From Manduca sexta (Eukaryota; Arthropoda; Insecta; Lepidoptera; Sphingidae): DNA of 64,000 nucleotides. The stretch spans positions 4,090,983 to 4,154,982 of the forward strand of contig NC_051138.1 in assembly GCF_014839805.1 (NCBI RefSeq), in the 5' to 3' direction. Of this stretch, positions 34,101 through 44,656 are shown in pieces (positions within the stretch are counted from its first letter, which is position 1; each line of letters starts with the position of its first letter). The position numbers and the translations under genes are program-made. The notes under the pieces were generated by a model that made no database searches, had not been told where the DNA came from, and saw only the letters and a program-made list of their open reading frames with translations.

Positions 34101-37100
34101 CGATCAGCTTTTGTTAGACTTAACTTCGTATTTTGTTCCAATTTCATGTAACTTTTGATACAAATTAAGATATTCAAAACTGTCGTTAGATTTACTATTA
34201 TAAAAACAAAACACTCCCATGAAATAGAATTTGGTTGCTAAGTTATTCACGACCGGTATAGATTATTGCTTACTTTTCTTGCATAATGAGATACTAAAGA
34301 TGTTAGGACCCTGAACTACTTTGCCATAAGAGACATTAAAACCCTTTCACTCCATGCTTGTACTGTCTAAACACATTGAGTGATGTTTACAATATTATTA
34401 TGTAATTATACAAAAGGGCTTTAAAAAGTTTAGAATGAAATTCTATATCTCTTAGTCAACCTTATAATTATTGAAGCAGTTTTACCTATGGCTCTGTTAT
34501 CTTCTATATAATATATACATATAACGTCACTAAGAAACATTAAGGTTTTCTGCTTTTCTAAACATTTCTGCCTTTAAAATTTCGTCATATTAAATTTTAA
34601 AGGCCGAAATATCCATGATTATTAATTATTTTTACGTTTTTCTTTCAACTGCGAGAACTAATCACTAACTAGACGTGAATTTAAATTCTTTACTTGCCAA
34701 TACTTGTTTAGTTACCCAGATTAAAGCCGAAACAAAATGTATGAAAATGGACCTTGAGCTACCACCTTAATACTAAATTAACCAACATCGCGCTTTGGTA
34801 AAAAAGCGTCAACTAAGACTTGCAAATAGTTTTTATTATTATTTTACCAAAATTAAGACATGTTAGAACACCAAAAACAAAATTCTAAATTTAAGCAAAT
34901 AATTTCAATTAAATATGAATTAGCTGTTAATTTCTGAATCTAAATCTTAATCTGCTTGTAATTATAAGTAGGTCATTCAGTGTCAATCTTGTATCAATAT
35001 TTTTTTACCTGGACCCAAAGCGTTGAACAGTTGTTGTACCGCCACACGCGAACAGTCTTCGAAATCTGGATCACTCTTCAGACATGTCTTTACGAAATCC
35101 GCTGAAATCAATATCAATAAATAAATTAATTAATACTTGACTATTACTAAAGGGACGGTCAAAACTTCTTAGACCAATATGTAGAGCTTGACTCTACATA
35201 AATTATTATACATTTATACAACCCTTAATATATTCCTGGTTAAATATATTATGTATGTGTTTAAAATACTACATATTTGTTTATTTCATTCTATTGTAAC
35301 ACAAATTAGTTATCGTATATGGACTACCGTTCTTAAATGTTAAACCAATTAAGTTAGATTTATAAATCGATCGAATCGAATATTAATCGACAAATCAATT
35401 ATATTCCTCATCAATGAATCGATCATTTATATTCATTACTGGTGTTTTGTAGTTGGCTTTGACATTGACCTCCGCAACAAAAGTTATTATAACATTGTAC
35501 GTTGAAAAAACTTGGTAAACATACACATATATTAAAGAATTTTCCATTCCATATCTTCGGAAAAACACTGCTAATATATAAAACATCCAACGTTTAATAA
35601 AAAGCGATACGAAATTAAATATAAAGTAGGATTTGAACCTTAGCTTTAATATAGTTTTGTGCCAGACTTGGTGTTTGAACGTCGTTCGAATAGGGGACTG
35701 AAATACCTTTATTGGTATATTATTGTGGCACGAATAAAAATCATTACTTTATGTCGCATAGAAAAACTAAATATACTCAGGAATTAAAAAAATATACTGA
35801 CTTATAATTAGAAGTTTATACTGAAACATAAATAGCATCTTTATCGTGGCGTAGTTTAAGGTTTGATTGCTAGATGTCGCTATATAACGTATCACTAGAT
35901 TTATCGGGAGAGTAAACATCCCTTTACTTATTCATACAGAGGTGTCGTAGAAGCTAATGGAATCATTGAAGAAGAGTAGACGCTAGTCATTTTTGGAAAG
36001 GAATAATTCGGAACAATATGTTTCGACGTGACACAGATAGATTTGCCATTCTTTAAAAATGGTAGCACCGACAATTTTTGTTTCCAAATTGGAATTAATT
36101 AAAAATACGATATTTTGTAGTTAATTAACTACAATTTATTTTGTAACTTATTCTTGTCATATCTTCACTCGTAATGTCTAGGAAATATAGTATATGTTTC
36201 GTGCAAAACGTTGTAAGTGTACATTTGTATTTTTATAAATATCTCGTAAGTAGTTATTTAGATACAATTCTCAATTTATAACGGTTTATTTGTTCCTTAA
36301 AAATAAATATTACATTCCTTCAAATTTACCAATATTATGACAAGAGTTCTGGACGTTAACGCCATCAATTATTAATGTCCGAGCGATGGAAACTATTCAA
36401 TTATGATGTTTAATGTTGTTAATCCCATCAAACACAAGGGTCGTTTATGCTTGTGTGTATCTGTTTATCAAATATCATGTGGCATCGTTTTTCCTAAACA
36501 AATGGACCGATTTCAACATTTTTTTTTCATTTGAAAATCACTTTCATGTACTTACTTTTTTAGAAATTAATAATAGATTACTGTAGAAAATATATTTATA
36601 TATATTTTTTTTTAATAGCATGCTAAATATGTAATATTCCTTGTATGTAAAATCTATTTTTAAACACGTGTCGTTACAATGTAGCTATATTATTTATTAT
36701 ACGTATTTTGACATAATCATAAAACGACATGATAATTATGGAGCAGAATAATCTATCAAGCTTCATAATTATAATTAATGACATTGTTTATAAAACAAGG
36801 AATTTTCTTGAAACACTCGTAGTCTTGTTTTTTATAAAGCAAACTACAGTAATTTGCAATGGTAGAGCATGCATAAATCTATACTGGTTTCATCTTGTAA
36901 GTTATATTTCATATTTGTATAAAGTAAACATGTTAACATGAAAATTTAAATGTGCGTGTAAATTTTCATCCATGTTTGATATAAAACGCAGCATAATATT
37001 TTTATTCAGTTTTTATAAGCAATTAATCTTTATCTAGAACATAACCATCGATCAAGTACTATCTAAGAACACCAGAAGCACATTAAAACCATAACAATAA

Positions 37101-37303
37101 ACACGCCAGTAACTGTAACGAATATCATATAACGATAATCGATTTACGCAATTAATTTATGAAATCGATTCGATTTTTGTTTATTTCAAATACTGGCCGC
37201 AAGTAGGTCGTGTTATGTAAAGGTTTAACTTACGTTTCGTCTTGTAATGCTCCGCGGTGGTATAGTGTAGCACAAAGGTCACTATAAATAATTTAAACTG
37301 CAT
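31144..37303 (-). CDS. takeout/JHBP-family secreted protein, complete in six exons
   Basis: Exons on the minus strand are 37303-37234, 35101-35009, 33174-33027, 32280-32168, 32029-31880 and 31334-31144. All junctions are GT-AG and in phase and total 765 bases, encoding 254 residues plus TGA. Residues 1-17 are a signal peptide (hydrophobic LFIVTFVL core, cleavage about TTA|E). The product has the takeout-family layout: Cys30 and Cys40, which form the conserved N-terminal disulfide, the LPEIGLPPLDPLKIP block after residue 55, the RVPKIRIEGTYDLKGK block, and the NWRPVSESL...FMQQLF helix near the C-terminus, then a lysine-rich tail. Asn143 (NMT) and Asn164 (NVT) are glycosylation sequons. Having two cysteines rather than the six of classical moth hemolymph JHBP makes it takeout-like. 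Family members bind hydrophobic ligands such as juvenile hormone in an elongated pocket; the ligand here is unknown. The gene lies inside the inferred Mp20-like intron on the opposite strand. Confidence 0.93.
32395..32475 (+). repeat. partial copy of the TTTTATCGCGG inverted-repeat element
   Basis: ACTAGTTTTCGGATTTTATC, ACGGTTTTTTGTATTTTAAT and CTCCAGACGTGTCGAAAAT match the left half of the element at 15822. The right terminus is not found. It lies in an intron of the takeout-like gene. Confidence 0.5.
33319..33363. other. perfect 19-bp hairpin in a takeout-gene intron
   Basis: GACCTTTTAGAGTATATTA (33319-33337) and its exact reverse complement (33345-33363) are separated by the 7-base loop GAATCTA. 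It lies in the intron between the second and third exons of the takeout-like gene. It may be the remnant of a small palindromic element; no function can be assigned. Confidence 0.7.
34564..34770. mobile_element. left-truncated copy of the fold-back MITE
   Basis: It retains the central loop (TTTCGTCATATTAAATT) and the complete right arm, ending CCACCTTAA, and is about 95 percent identical by eye to the right arm at 29750-29937. Only about 25 bases of the left arm remain, so the long stem cannot form. It lies in an intron of the takeout-like gene. Confidence 0.85.
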
Positions 37304-37460
37304 ATTCGCTGATGCTCCTGTGGTCTGGTTAGCCCCGAGCAGGCGGGCCGAGGTGGTGATTCGATACTAAGAGCCCGCAGTGCCGTTCTCAGCATCATGC
37401 AAGAGTTAGGGAGAGGGGAGCTATACGCAATTGTTACCTATGTAAATAAAGCTTAAACTT
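37304..37460 (-). promoter_or_regulatory. upstream region of the takeout-like gene
   Basis: About 110 bases before the ATG are GC-richer (GAGCAGGCGGGCCGAGGTGG on the plus strand) and a weak TATA-like GTATAG lies on the minus strand near 37420-37427. This probably includes the 5' leader and core promoter; the start site cannot be set from sequence. Confidence 0.3.
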
Positions 37461-40400
37461 TGCGTTGCTTAAGATAATATTGCGAATAATCAAGTAAATA
37501 TTGGCTAAAAATAGCTTTTGTTTTTATGGTATGAAACCTCATAATCGAATCATTAAGACGCGGAAGGTATGCGGAAGATGGCGCTGCGTTGTGAGAGGTT
37601 CGCTTGCTTCGATTACTATAAATTATGAGACTTGTTCCGTGCGTCTCGTAAGTGACTAGGTTTATTAGATTTCATAAGGAACAGTGAATTTTGGGATGTA
37701 GTCTATTTAAAGAACTGTCATACAACATACAGAATCTATCATTCAAATCAAATCAATTATAAAATTCGAATGGTTGAACATTTTATATTTGCTCTTGATA
37801 GTAATATTAAGACAAGTATTTTTCTTTAATTCAGAGTTATGTCTTTATTTATTCTTCTCAGTTCTAGTTGACCTGTACATGTAGCGAGTACTCTTTGTTG
37901 TACTCTGCTCGAGATGAGTATAATTGAAGAACATAATTATCATTGTTTAGTTTAATTGACGCAAAAGTTCCCATGTCTGCAAAGTTCAAATGTCAATGAC
38001 TTTGTTGAAGATGGCAAAACGTATGTCTAATGTATTGCTGTAATGTGGGATAACCTTAGGTGATATTAAAAATGCATCAATATTCATAAATGAAGTATTC
38101 GTAAAGTTATTTGGCAGCTCTAAACTAATACCACATAATTTGTTTTGCAATTCAACCACTTTCTACATATTGCAATATTATTCACACAAATAGCTATACA
38201 AAGCTAGATACGATTTCAATAGCATTTTAATTAAAAACCGTATAAACAGATTCAAATCATATATGTATTTAGCAATTATGTTTTACGGTCATTAAAATTA
38301 AGATGTATTCCGATATTTCGGAACAGTATACATGAGAATAAACATTTTCAACCATGCCCTTTTTCATTGGGAGGTGTGGAGTGGTATCAGCACAAAGATG
38401 TGACATACTAAGCAGCTCCACAGGGAGCAACTCATCTCCAAATGGAGTTCCAAACTCTTCTTTGAAATTTGCCATTCAATTAGCATATTCCGATTCTGGA
38501 TTTTCTTTGCAGTCCTCATGTATTCAGCGATTAAATAAAATGATAAAATAACATCTCTAGTCACCTTGTTCCTTTAACTTTAATGAATATATACGTACGT
38601 ATGTGCTATTCATTTCCTCAAAGAACTCTGTATCAGGTTAAGTGGAGCAGTCGGTTGGTAATTAATGTAACGCGTAACTGTTACATTCGTTCCGTAACAT
38701 CGATTCCTTGTTCTCTGCGTTTTGTAACCCTTTGCTGTGGCCGATTTAATATCGGTGCCTTACATTTAATAATAACTCATTGTGTGACGTGTGCAGTATT
38801 CCAATCAATACTGGTTGCAATGATTTCTGTCTACACCATTATGAAGTTTGTGACATTCTTCGCAAAAGGTATTATCGAGTATACCAATGCAAATGACTAA
38901 ATATTTACTAACAGAAAGCGACACTGTCCTTGAACAATTTATAATGTTTGAATTCATTATCGACAAGGCAACACTTTCAAATAAGAGTCGTTAACTCCTC
39001 TTTACTTATAGTATTACTTCTTTCTTTCCCTTCTTCTTGATAGTGAGATTTTCGTGATTTATCAATTAATTTGCCGCAAGCACAACAACAACAACCCAAC
39101 ACTACTACTAATGTTGGCTTGATTTTTTCCATCTCCATCGAAATGCAATTCAATTCTGTAGAAAACAATCTAACACGTTTTGTCACATGACAGCCGTTAG
39201 CTTGCACAACCTTTCATCATCTGATACACGATCTTCAAGCAATCGCTTGGATCTCAACATTTTGTTACTCGTATTTACGAAATGACCTTGCCCAATACTT
39301 ATACTTAGTACATCTTCTTGCGTGCTTGCTGTTTCAATGAATAATATAGCACAATATGTATTAGCGAAAGTATTATCTGTTTTTTGTGTTTCTGTTTGAT
39401 ATGTTTAATTAGTATATGATATAAATCTAATTATTGATATAGCAAATACCACCTGTGGTGCAAGGTATTGCATATTTATTAAAAGGGGCCGGTGATTCGA
39501 TTTCCTCATCCAAAATAAAATTAATTGCAGGTTATTTAGGGTTTGACTTTTTTGGGAGTGAAAGTTCTTTATAAACCGTAATAATTGCTAATTACACAAG
39601 ACTTGTGTCTGGAAGTGCGAAGACATTGACGTCAAGTGGAATGTGATGTCAAATTAGCTGTTGTTAGGTATACATTCAGCCACAAAACCTGAACCAATTC
39701 AAAATTTCAAATCGTCTATAACTTTTACATCGATCAACAATCGTTTGTTCATCGCTAAATAAATCTCAAAGACCTAACTTTGTTTTAGATAAAAAAATAG
39801 CAATCATTTGATTGAAATTACCTAATGTGTAGAGGCATTTTGAAGTTCTGAATTTTTCAAGTACTTTTTGTTTAATTGTTCAAGACAAAAACATCCTTTT
39901 ATACTACTTTAACAAGCAATATTTTTTTAAATTACCATGGTACCAGTTATAAAATGTTAAATAGATATAATAGTGCAGTAATGTGGAACGTATCCGTTTA
40001 AAGAATATTCTAGTGATTTTTATTCATCCAAGAAAGGATAGGCATCAAATTAAAAACAGCTATGACCCCATAATCTGTCGTAATTGAAGTGCCAGGCCAT
40101 TAGAATGTTAGGTAATGAGTTGCATTTATAGATATTTGTTTATCATGTCCATAAAATGAAGTTATTATGAAATCTTAGTTAGGTCATACATTAATAATTT
40201 GAATGTTTTCTTCGTAGGGGTTGATTGATAACCAAATATGTTAATACATAATTTTGCTTATAAAATGAATAATATTATATTATTTTATGGACAATTCCCA
40301 ATTCATTTTATTATGATTTGATACCCGAAGTAATTTCAGTCCCTCAGCATTTGTTGCGAGCGGAAATCAAACTCACGGTTTCTCGTTTCGGAGCCCGGAT

Positions 40401-40546
40401 CCGCTCTCACTGCCACATATTTGATGACGTGTGTGTCAGAAACCCAAGTAACTACTTAAAATAAAATGTTCGTTTTTAAATATCTTGGTAAAATGATTGG
40501 TGTGAGTGTTAACAATTATACATACTTTTTATTACTTTGAGGGTCT
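37461..40546. other. non-coding stretch upstream of the takeout-like gene
   Basis: No gene can be supported. Overlapping minus-strand frames at 38564-38269 (MANFKEEFGTPFGDELLPVE... in one frame) look protein-like for about 40 codons, but there is a stop directly upstream and no splice site that extends them; they may be a decayed coding fragment. The frame at 39207-38977 has no recognised domain. Confidence 0.4.
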
Positions 40547-40722
40547 ATTTCATAATTTTGATTAAATGCGTCACACAATCATATAAGCCGACCAAATGCA
40601 AAATTCACACTTTAATATAAACTCCCGAATAAATGGTAATTAAATATACTATCTACATCACCTGTTTAAAACGATAACTGTCAGAAATAAATACTTTAGA
40701 CTTGTGAATTAAGACCTAAGTC
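40547..40722. mobile_element. MITE family C, copy 1
   Basis: The left end GGGTCTATTTCATAATTTTG and right end TTGTGAATTAAGACCTAAG form an imperfect inverted pair. The interior AATAAATGGTAAT...ACTATCTACAT...AACTGTCA block is shared with copies at 47075-47221 and 57186-57371. Confidence 0.55.
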
Positions 40723-40895
40723 AATTACTTTTATTTTTTCAGTTTTTCCCATTGACGTATATTTATGTTCTACCCTCATACGCGGCTACATCTAATAAAT
40801 TGGATGTTTTTGATACCAAAACATTCCAATACAATGCAGTGTCTAATTATTTTATAGGAATATGTAGAACTTTTAGGAGACATAGCAATAAAGTC

Positions 40896-40899
<4 letters not shown>

Positions 40900-40937
<38 letters not shown>
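40900..40937. repeat. (AT)n microsatellite
   Basis: About 19 uninterrupted AT dinucleotides. Such tracts are usually length-polymorphic. The 68-81 codon open frames across it on both strands exist only because the tract lacks stops in those frames. Confidence 0.9.
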
Positions 40938-40941
<4 letters not shown>

Positions 40942-41125
40942 CTCAGATGCGGTGCATTTTGCTTAATCCGGTGTTTGAACAATTAACCCAGTTGTAACAT
41001 TATTGTTGTGCTTTGTATATACCATTTGGCAGTATGCCTAACGAAGTACATATTATTAGGAAACTTACTAAGAAAATGTCAAATTGTTTTCGACAATAGG
41101 CAAGGTTTCTTTGAAAAAGATCTTA

Positions 41126-41364
41126 GAGCGAGGCCACACGATGCGTTAACGGTGCGGTGCGGCGTAGTAACGTAATAAATTCGAGGCATATAGGTACACG
41201 GCAGGTGCGACACCGCCAGGTTACAAGCCGGCGTACTTACGATGCGATGCCGCACGGCGACCTAACACCTCATGTGACATGGTATAGTGATTTATATGTA
41301 GGATGACGCAGCGGCACCGCTCCGGCGCCGCACCGCACCGTCAACGCATCGTGTAGCCTCGCTC
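41126..41364. mobile_element. GC-rich MITE with TTA target duplication
   Basis: The termini GAGCGAGGCCACACGATGCG and CGCATCGTGTAGCCTCGCTC are inverted repeats that continue for about 38 bases with two mismatches. TTA flanks the element at 41123-41125 and 41365-41367. A 3-bp TTA duplication points to the PIF/Harbinger superfamily. The interior is rich in CGG and GCC motifs and is non-coding. Confidence 0.8.
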
Positions 41365-41504
41365 TTAGACATGATTCGAGCGGTTATTTTATTTTGTAGC
41401 CTGATAACTTATCGACAATTCATTACGTTATGCTAAATGAAATAAGACATCTGTTCTTTCTCCTAAAGTACTAATTAAACTAATTCTACAACTAAAATGA
41501 GAAA

Positions 41505-41700
41505 TGGATTGGTGGCGTAATTGTGTTATGGTACATTACACGGATTGCAGGGCTAAAGTCTTGGGTCGATAGGCTCGCTCTCTGTCACATTATGGGGGGG
41601 AACACATGATGAAAAGTGGGTACCCTGATTGCATCTCTGCCTAACCCTTTAAAGGGGTAAAGGAGGCGTGATGTGTGTATGTGACGTTTACTTGTTTCAC
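41505..41700 (+). mobile_element. SINE family A, degenerate
   Basis: GGTGGCGTAATTGTG (A-box region), GGTCGATAGGCTCG, GAACACATGATGAAAAGTGG and CCTCTGCCTAACCC occur in family order, followed by a short GTGTGTATGTG tail. The B box has decayed. Confidence 0.75.
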
Positions 41701-41766
41701 CTTCGTATATCGGTAAATATTATTTTTGAACAATTCCATGTAAAAGGATTACGACATTATTATATA

Positions 41767-41955
41767 CCAGCTTTTTCCAGCGGCTCCGCCTGCGCAGAGA
41801 TGTTTTTCCTGGATTAAAAGTAGCCCATAGCGCTCAGGAGTAATGTAGCCTTCTATTAGTGAAAGAAATTTCAAAATCGGTTCAGTAGTTTCAAAAATTA
41901 GATTAGAAACCTGCAAATAATCTCACAAACTTTTCTTTGTAATACAAAAGATAGA
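41767..41955 (-). mobile_element. short Helitron-like element
   Basis: On the minus strand it starts TCTATCTTTTG after A and ends GGAAAAAGCTGG before T, with a GC hairpin (GCGCAGGCGGAGCCGC) just inside the 3' end. At 189 bases it is much shorter than the two larger copies but has the same end structure. Confidence 0.6.
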
Positions 41956-41969
41956 TAAATTATATTCAC

Positions 41970-42109
41970 TTCTAATGAAAATGCCTGCTAAAATCAACTC
42001 AAAACGTTCTACTTCATTTGTATCTAATAAATTATTGACTTATCAGTTCTAATGTAAATGCCTGCTCAAATCAACTCAAAACGTTCTACTTCATTTATAT
42101 CTAATAACC
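41970..42109. repeat. two-copy tandem duplication, 77-bp period
   Basis: TTCTAATG...AATGCCTGCT and the following CAACTCAAAACGTTCTACTT occur at 41970 and again at 42047 with only a few changes. It abuts the short Helitron-like element, whose insertion or repair may have caused it. Confidence 0.8.
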
Positions 42110-42289
42110 TCTAATAAACGACAATCTCAGTATTACTCAACCCACTCGTGTAGAAAGCAGAACATGGGAACATGGGAAAATTGACGGGTTGGTAATGCAT
42201 GTCTTTTGCAATAAGCACTCCCTATATTTGACGTTATTATATTTACGTGAGAAAATGGTTTTTACTCGTGTACTTCTTGCCGCATTACT

Positions 42290-42424
42290 ACATACTCATA
42301 CCTTATACCCGAAGGGGTAGGTAGAGGCGAAACTAATAGACGCCTACATTACTCCTGAATGCTATAGACTACTTTTATCCCGTAAAAAGTTTTTCCCGCG
42401 GGCGGAACTGCGAGAAAAAGCTAG
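42290..42424 (+). mobile_element. composite: SINE A scrap joined to a Helitron 3' end
   Basis: CATACCTTATACCCGAAGG and GGTAGAGGCG match the 3' region of SINE family A in reverse. The ACATTACTCCTGAATGCTAT...CCCGCGGGCGGAACTGCGAG segment ending AAAAAGCTAG before T is a Helitron 3' end. Both parts are fragments. Confidence 0.45.
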
Positions 42425-43268
42425 TGATTAAAATATAGGTGTTATACATATTGTATCTCAACCTTTGGGCGTAAATAGTGTAATGAAGCGGTAATTATTT
42501 AAAACACTACGATAGCATGACCTACGTAATAGGTCGAAACTGGTCGGAGATTCCGACTACATAGTACATGGGTAAAACCGTGTTGTTTTCGACTTTAATA
42601 TGCCTCGCGTAAGTTTTAATAATATTACTACGATTACGTTTATTATTTGCAAATGTATTCCATTTACTGGAATAGCATTTTCCGTTTATAACTTCGATAT
42701 TATTTATAAGGTTAAAGCTCCTTATATTAATTAACTCGTATTATATTTTTGTTTTACGATCATTGGTGATTTGCCAAACGAGTGTGTACGTTACAATTTT
42801 ACTAAAACACTCTTCATTCCCTTGTAATTGCCTTGTAATGTGTAATAAGTGTTCAAATATAGTTTGTAATGTCAAGGTCTTTTAGTCAGACGAGAGGCGA
42901 GGGCGAATCCAGCGTACAGGGGTGAACTTGGCTAGTAATCACGTGGGTCGTTCCCACTAACTCTTATTTTTAGCTGGCAAGACATCAAAAACCACCTGTA
43001 CTCAATGTCTTGTGGGTGTAATTAATCATCATTAGTTTTAAAACCTCTTCAGTATTCTGCCAAGAAAATAAAATTGTCATAAACATATTTCTATCGGCAA
43101 CTGAACAAAAATTATTTTTATCACGCTCAACTTCTCAGCTTATATGTTGCCAAAGTACGTTACATTTAAAACAAAAATAAATTATTACTATAATTTACTA
43201 TTCTTCATTTATGCATGTTAGATAATATACCCTAAATCTCAACTTCACTTACGTAACGGACACTCACA
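42425..43268. other. non-coding stretch
   Basis: No gene or clear element seen. Confidence 0.5.
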
Positions 43269-43430
43269 TTTCGGACGCGGGGGCTTGGCCCCCACGCAAC
43301 ACTTGGCTGCATGCCTGGCCCACAGCTTTTGGCCGTTGGTCAAGATAAACAAAATCATGCCACAGCCACGCCGGAGCCCACGCCTCATGATGGAAGAGCT
43401 CTTTCTGGAACAACATCTAATCCTACGAGA
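43269..43430 (-). other. exon-like GC island with acceptor and donor signals
   Basis: On the minus strand GATGTTGTTCCAG could be an acceptor and AAAT followed by GTGAGTGTCC a good donor, enclosing about 155 bases that are far richer in GC than their surroundings. Two minus frames are open over most of it (one contains WAPAWLWHDFVYLDQRP, another ends AKCCVGAKPPRPKCEC). I recognise neither and cannot choose between them. It could be an exon of an unrecognised gene or a decayed retroelement fragment. Confidence 0.25.
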
Positions 43431-44106
43431 TTATTTTTTACGTATAACGTACCTTACGTAAGGGTTAAAACTCGGATAGAATTTTACGCGTACGTATTTT
43501 GTTTCAATATTAAATGTGTTTAATATAATCATTGACTGTAAAGATATAGAAGTGAGAGAAGCCTTTTGTGAAGAGTCTAAACAATGACAAAAGTACTTTG
43601 TCAGTGCCAAGTACGTTTAAAATATATATCTACCATCCATAGACTTGGGACTTGAGGATCGCCTTAACGTTTCCAGTTTACCCGTTCACGCAAACATTTG
43701 CAAAAGCAAACGCTAATTATTTTTTGTTTTGAAATTATGGTTATTTAGAATCACTAAACATCAGGTGAAGTCATTACTTTTTAATATTATCAAGTTATCC
43801 TATGCGATATAAAAGAAATAAATAAAAAATCAAAGTAAAAGCTAGATCAGATCGCGCATAACATTCACAAACGATAATTTTAGCTGTAAAAAATTACGAA
43901 CACAATTACAAAATTGTTGTCTGCGTCCACTTTAATAGGTTAAGAATCGTAAGCGTCTAATTGTAATCTACCAATTTTCCTCAAAGCTAAAAACATTTCC
44001 AAGTAAATGCTAAATTGTTTTTACTCGAAGAACAGTTTTCTCAGATTTTAGTCTTATAAATAACTAATTATCTGTGCCGATGCATATCATAAAACAAAGT
44101 CTCCAT

Positions 44107-44288
44107 ATCTATCTGTCTGTATGTTATCAATGTTCTCAATATTTACTGAACGGATTTTAATAAAATGCGGTATGGAGATAGTTCAAAATCCTGAGAAGGT
44201 TACAGGCTTTCTATCCCGGAAAAATATATAACAGGACTTTTATCCCGGAAAAGTCCTTCACGCAGGCGAAGCCGCGAGCCAAAGCTAG
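44107..44288 (+). mobile_element. Helitron-like element, 3' end preserved
   Basis: It ends GCCGCGAGCCAAAGCTAG before T, with a GC hairpin (GCAGGCGAAGCCGC) upstream. TCTATCTGTCTGTATG at 44107, after an A, may be the 5' end, giving about 182 bases. ACTGAACGGATTTTAATAAA is a family landmark. Confidence 0.6.
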
Positions 44289-44621
44289 TAATGTAATAAA
44301 TGCTAGACATTTTAAAGATATAAGTAGTTATTATATCTTGTCGATCGTGGTTTATCATTATGTTCATTATTTATTTCGTCATTCTTCAAATACCAAGAGA
44401 TTTAGTTAGGATAAGTCTTGAAAAAAAAAAATTTTCCTCGAGTGTTTTTGACTGCAATAATCTTCTTTTCATAGACAGAAATTTTTGGGCGTCCCTATCA
44501 AATAACATATTATTCGATTAGTGACTCTTATCCTATCATTACATTTTGATAATAAGATATATTAAAGTAAATTAGACAAAAAAAAATGTGACCCTCCGTC
44601 TTGAAGTAGATAGAATAGATA

Positions 44622-44656
44622 GTGATAACTCAATAGAGATACTATTGAGTTATCAC
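44622..44656. other. perfect 15-bp hairpin
   Basis: GTGATAACTCAATAG and its exact reverse complement are separated by the 5-base loop AGATA. There is no surrounding gene. It may be the scar or core of a small palindromic element. Confidence 0.65.

Noticed and set aside
38269..38900. Possible decayed coding region with protein-like runs on both strands
   Set aside because: Stops and frame changes, no splice signals and no family recognised; insufficient to call a gene or pseudogene.
40752..40997. Open frames across the AT microsatellite
   Set aside because: The repeated Tyr-Ile translation is a product of the (AT)n tract.
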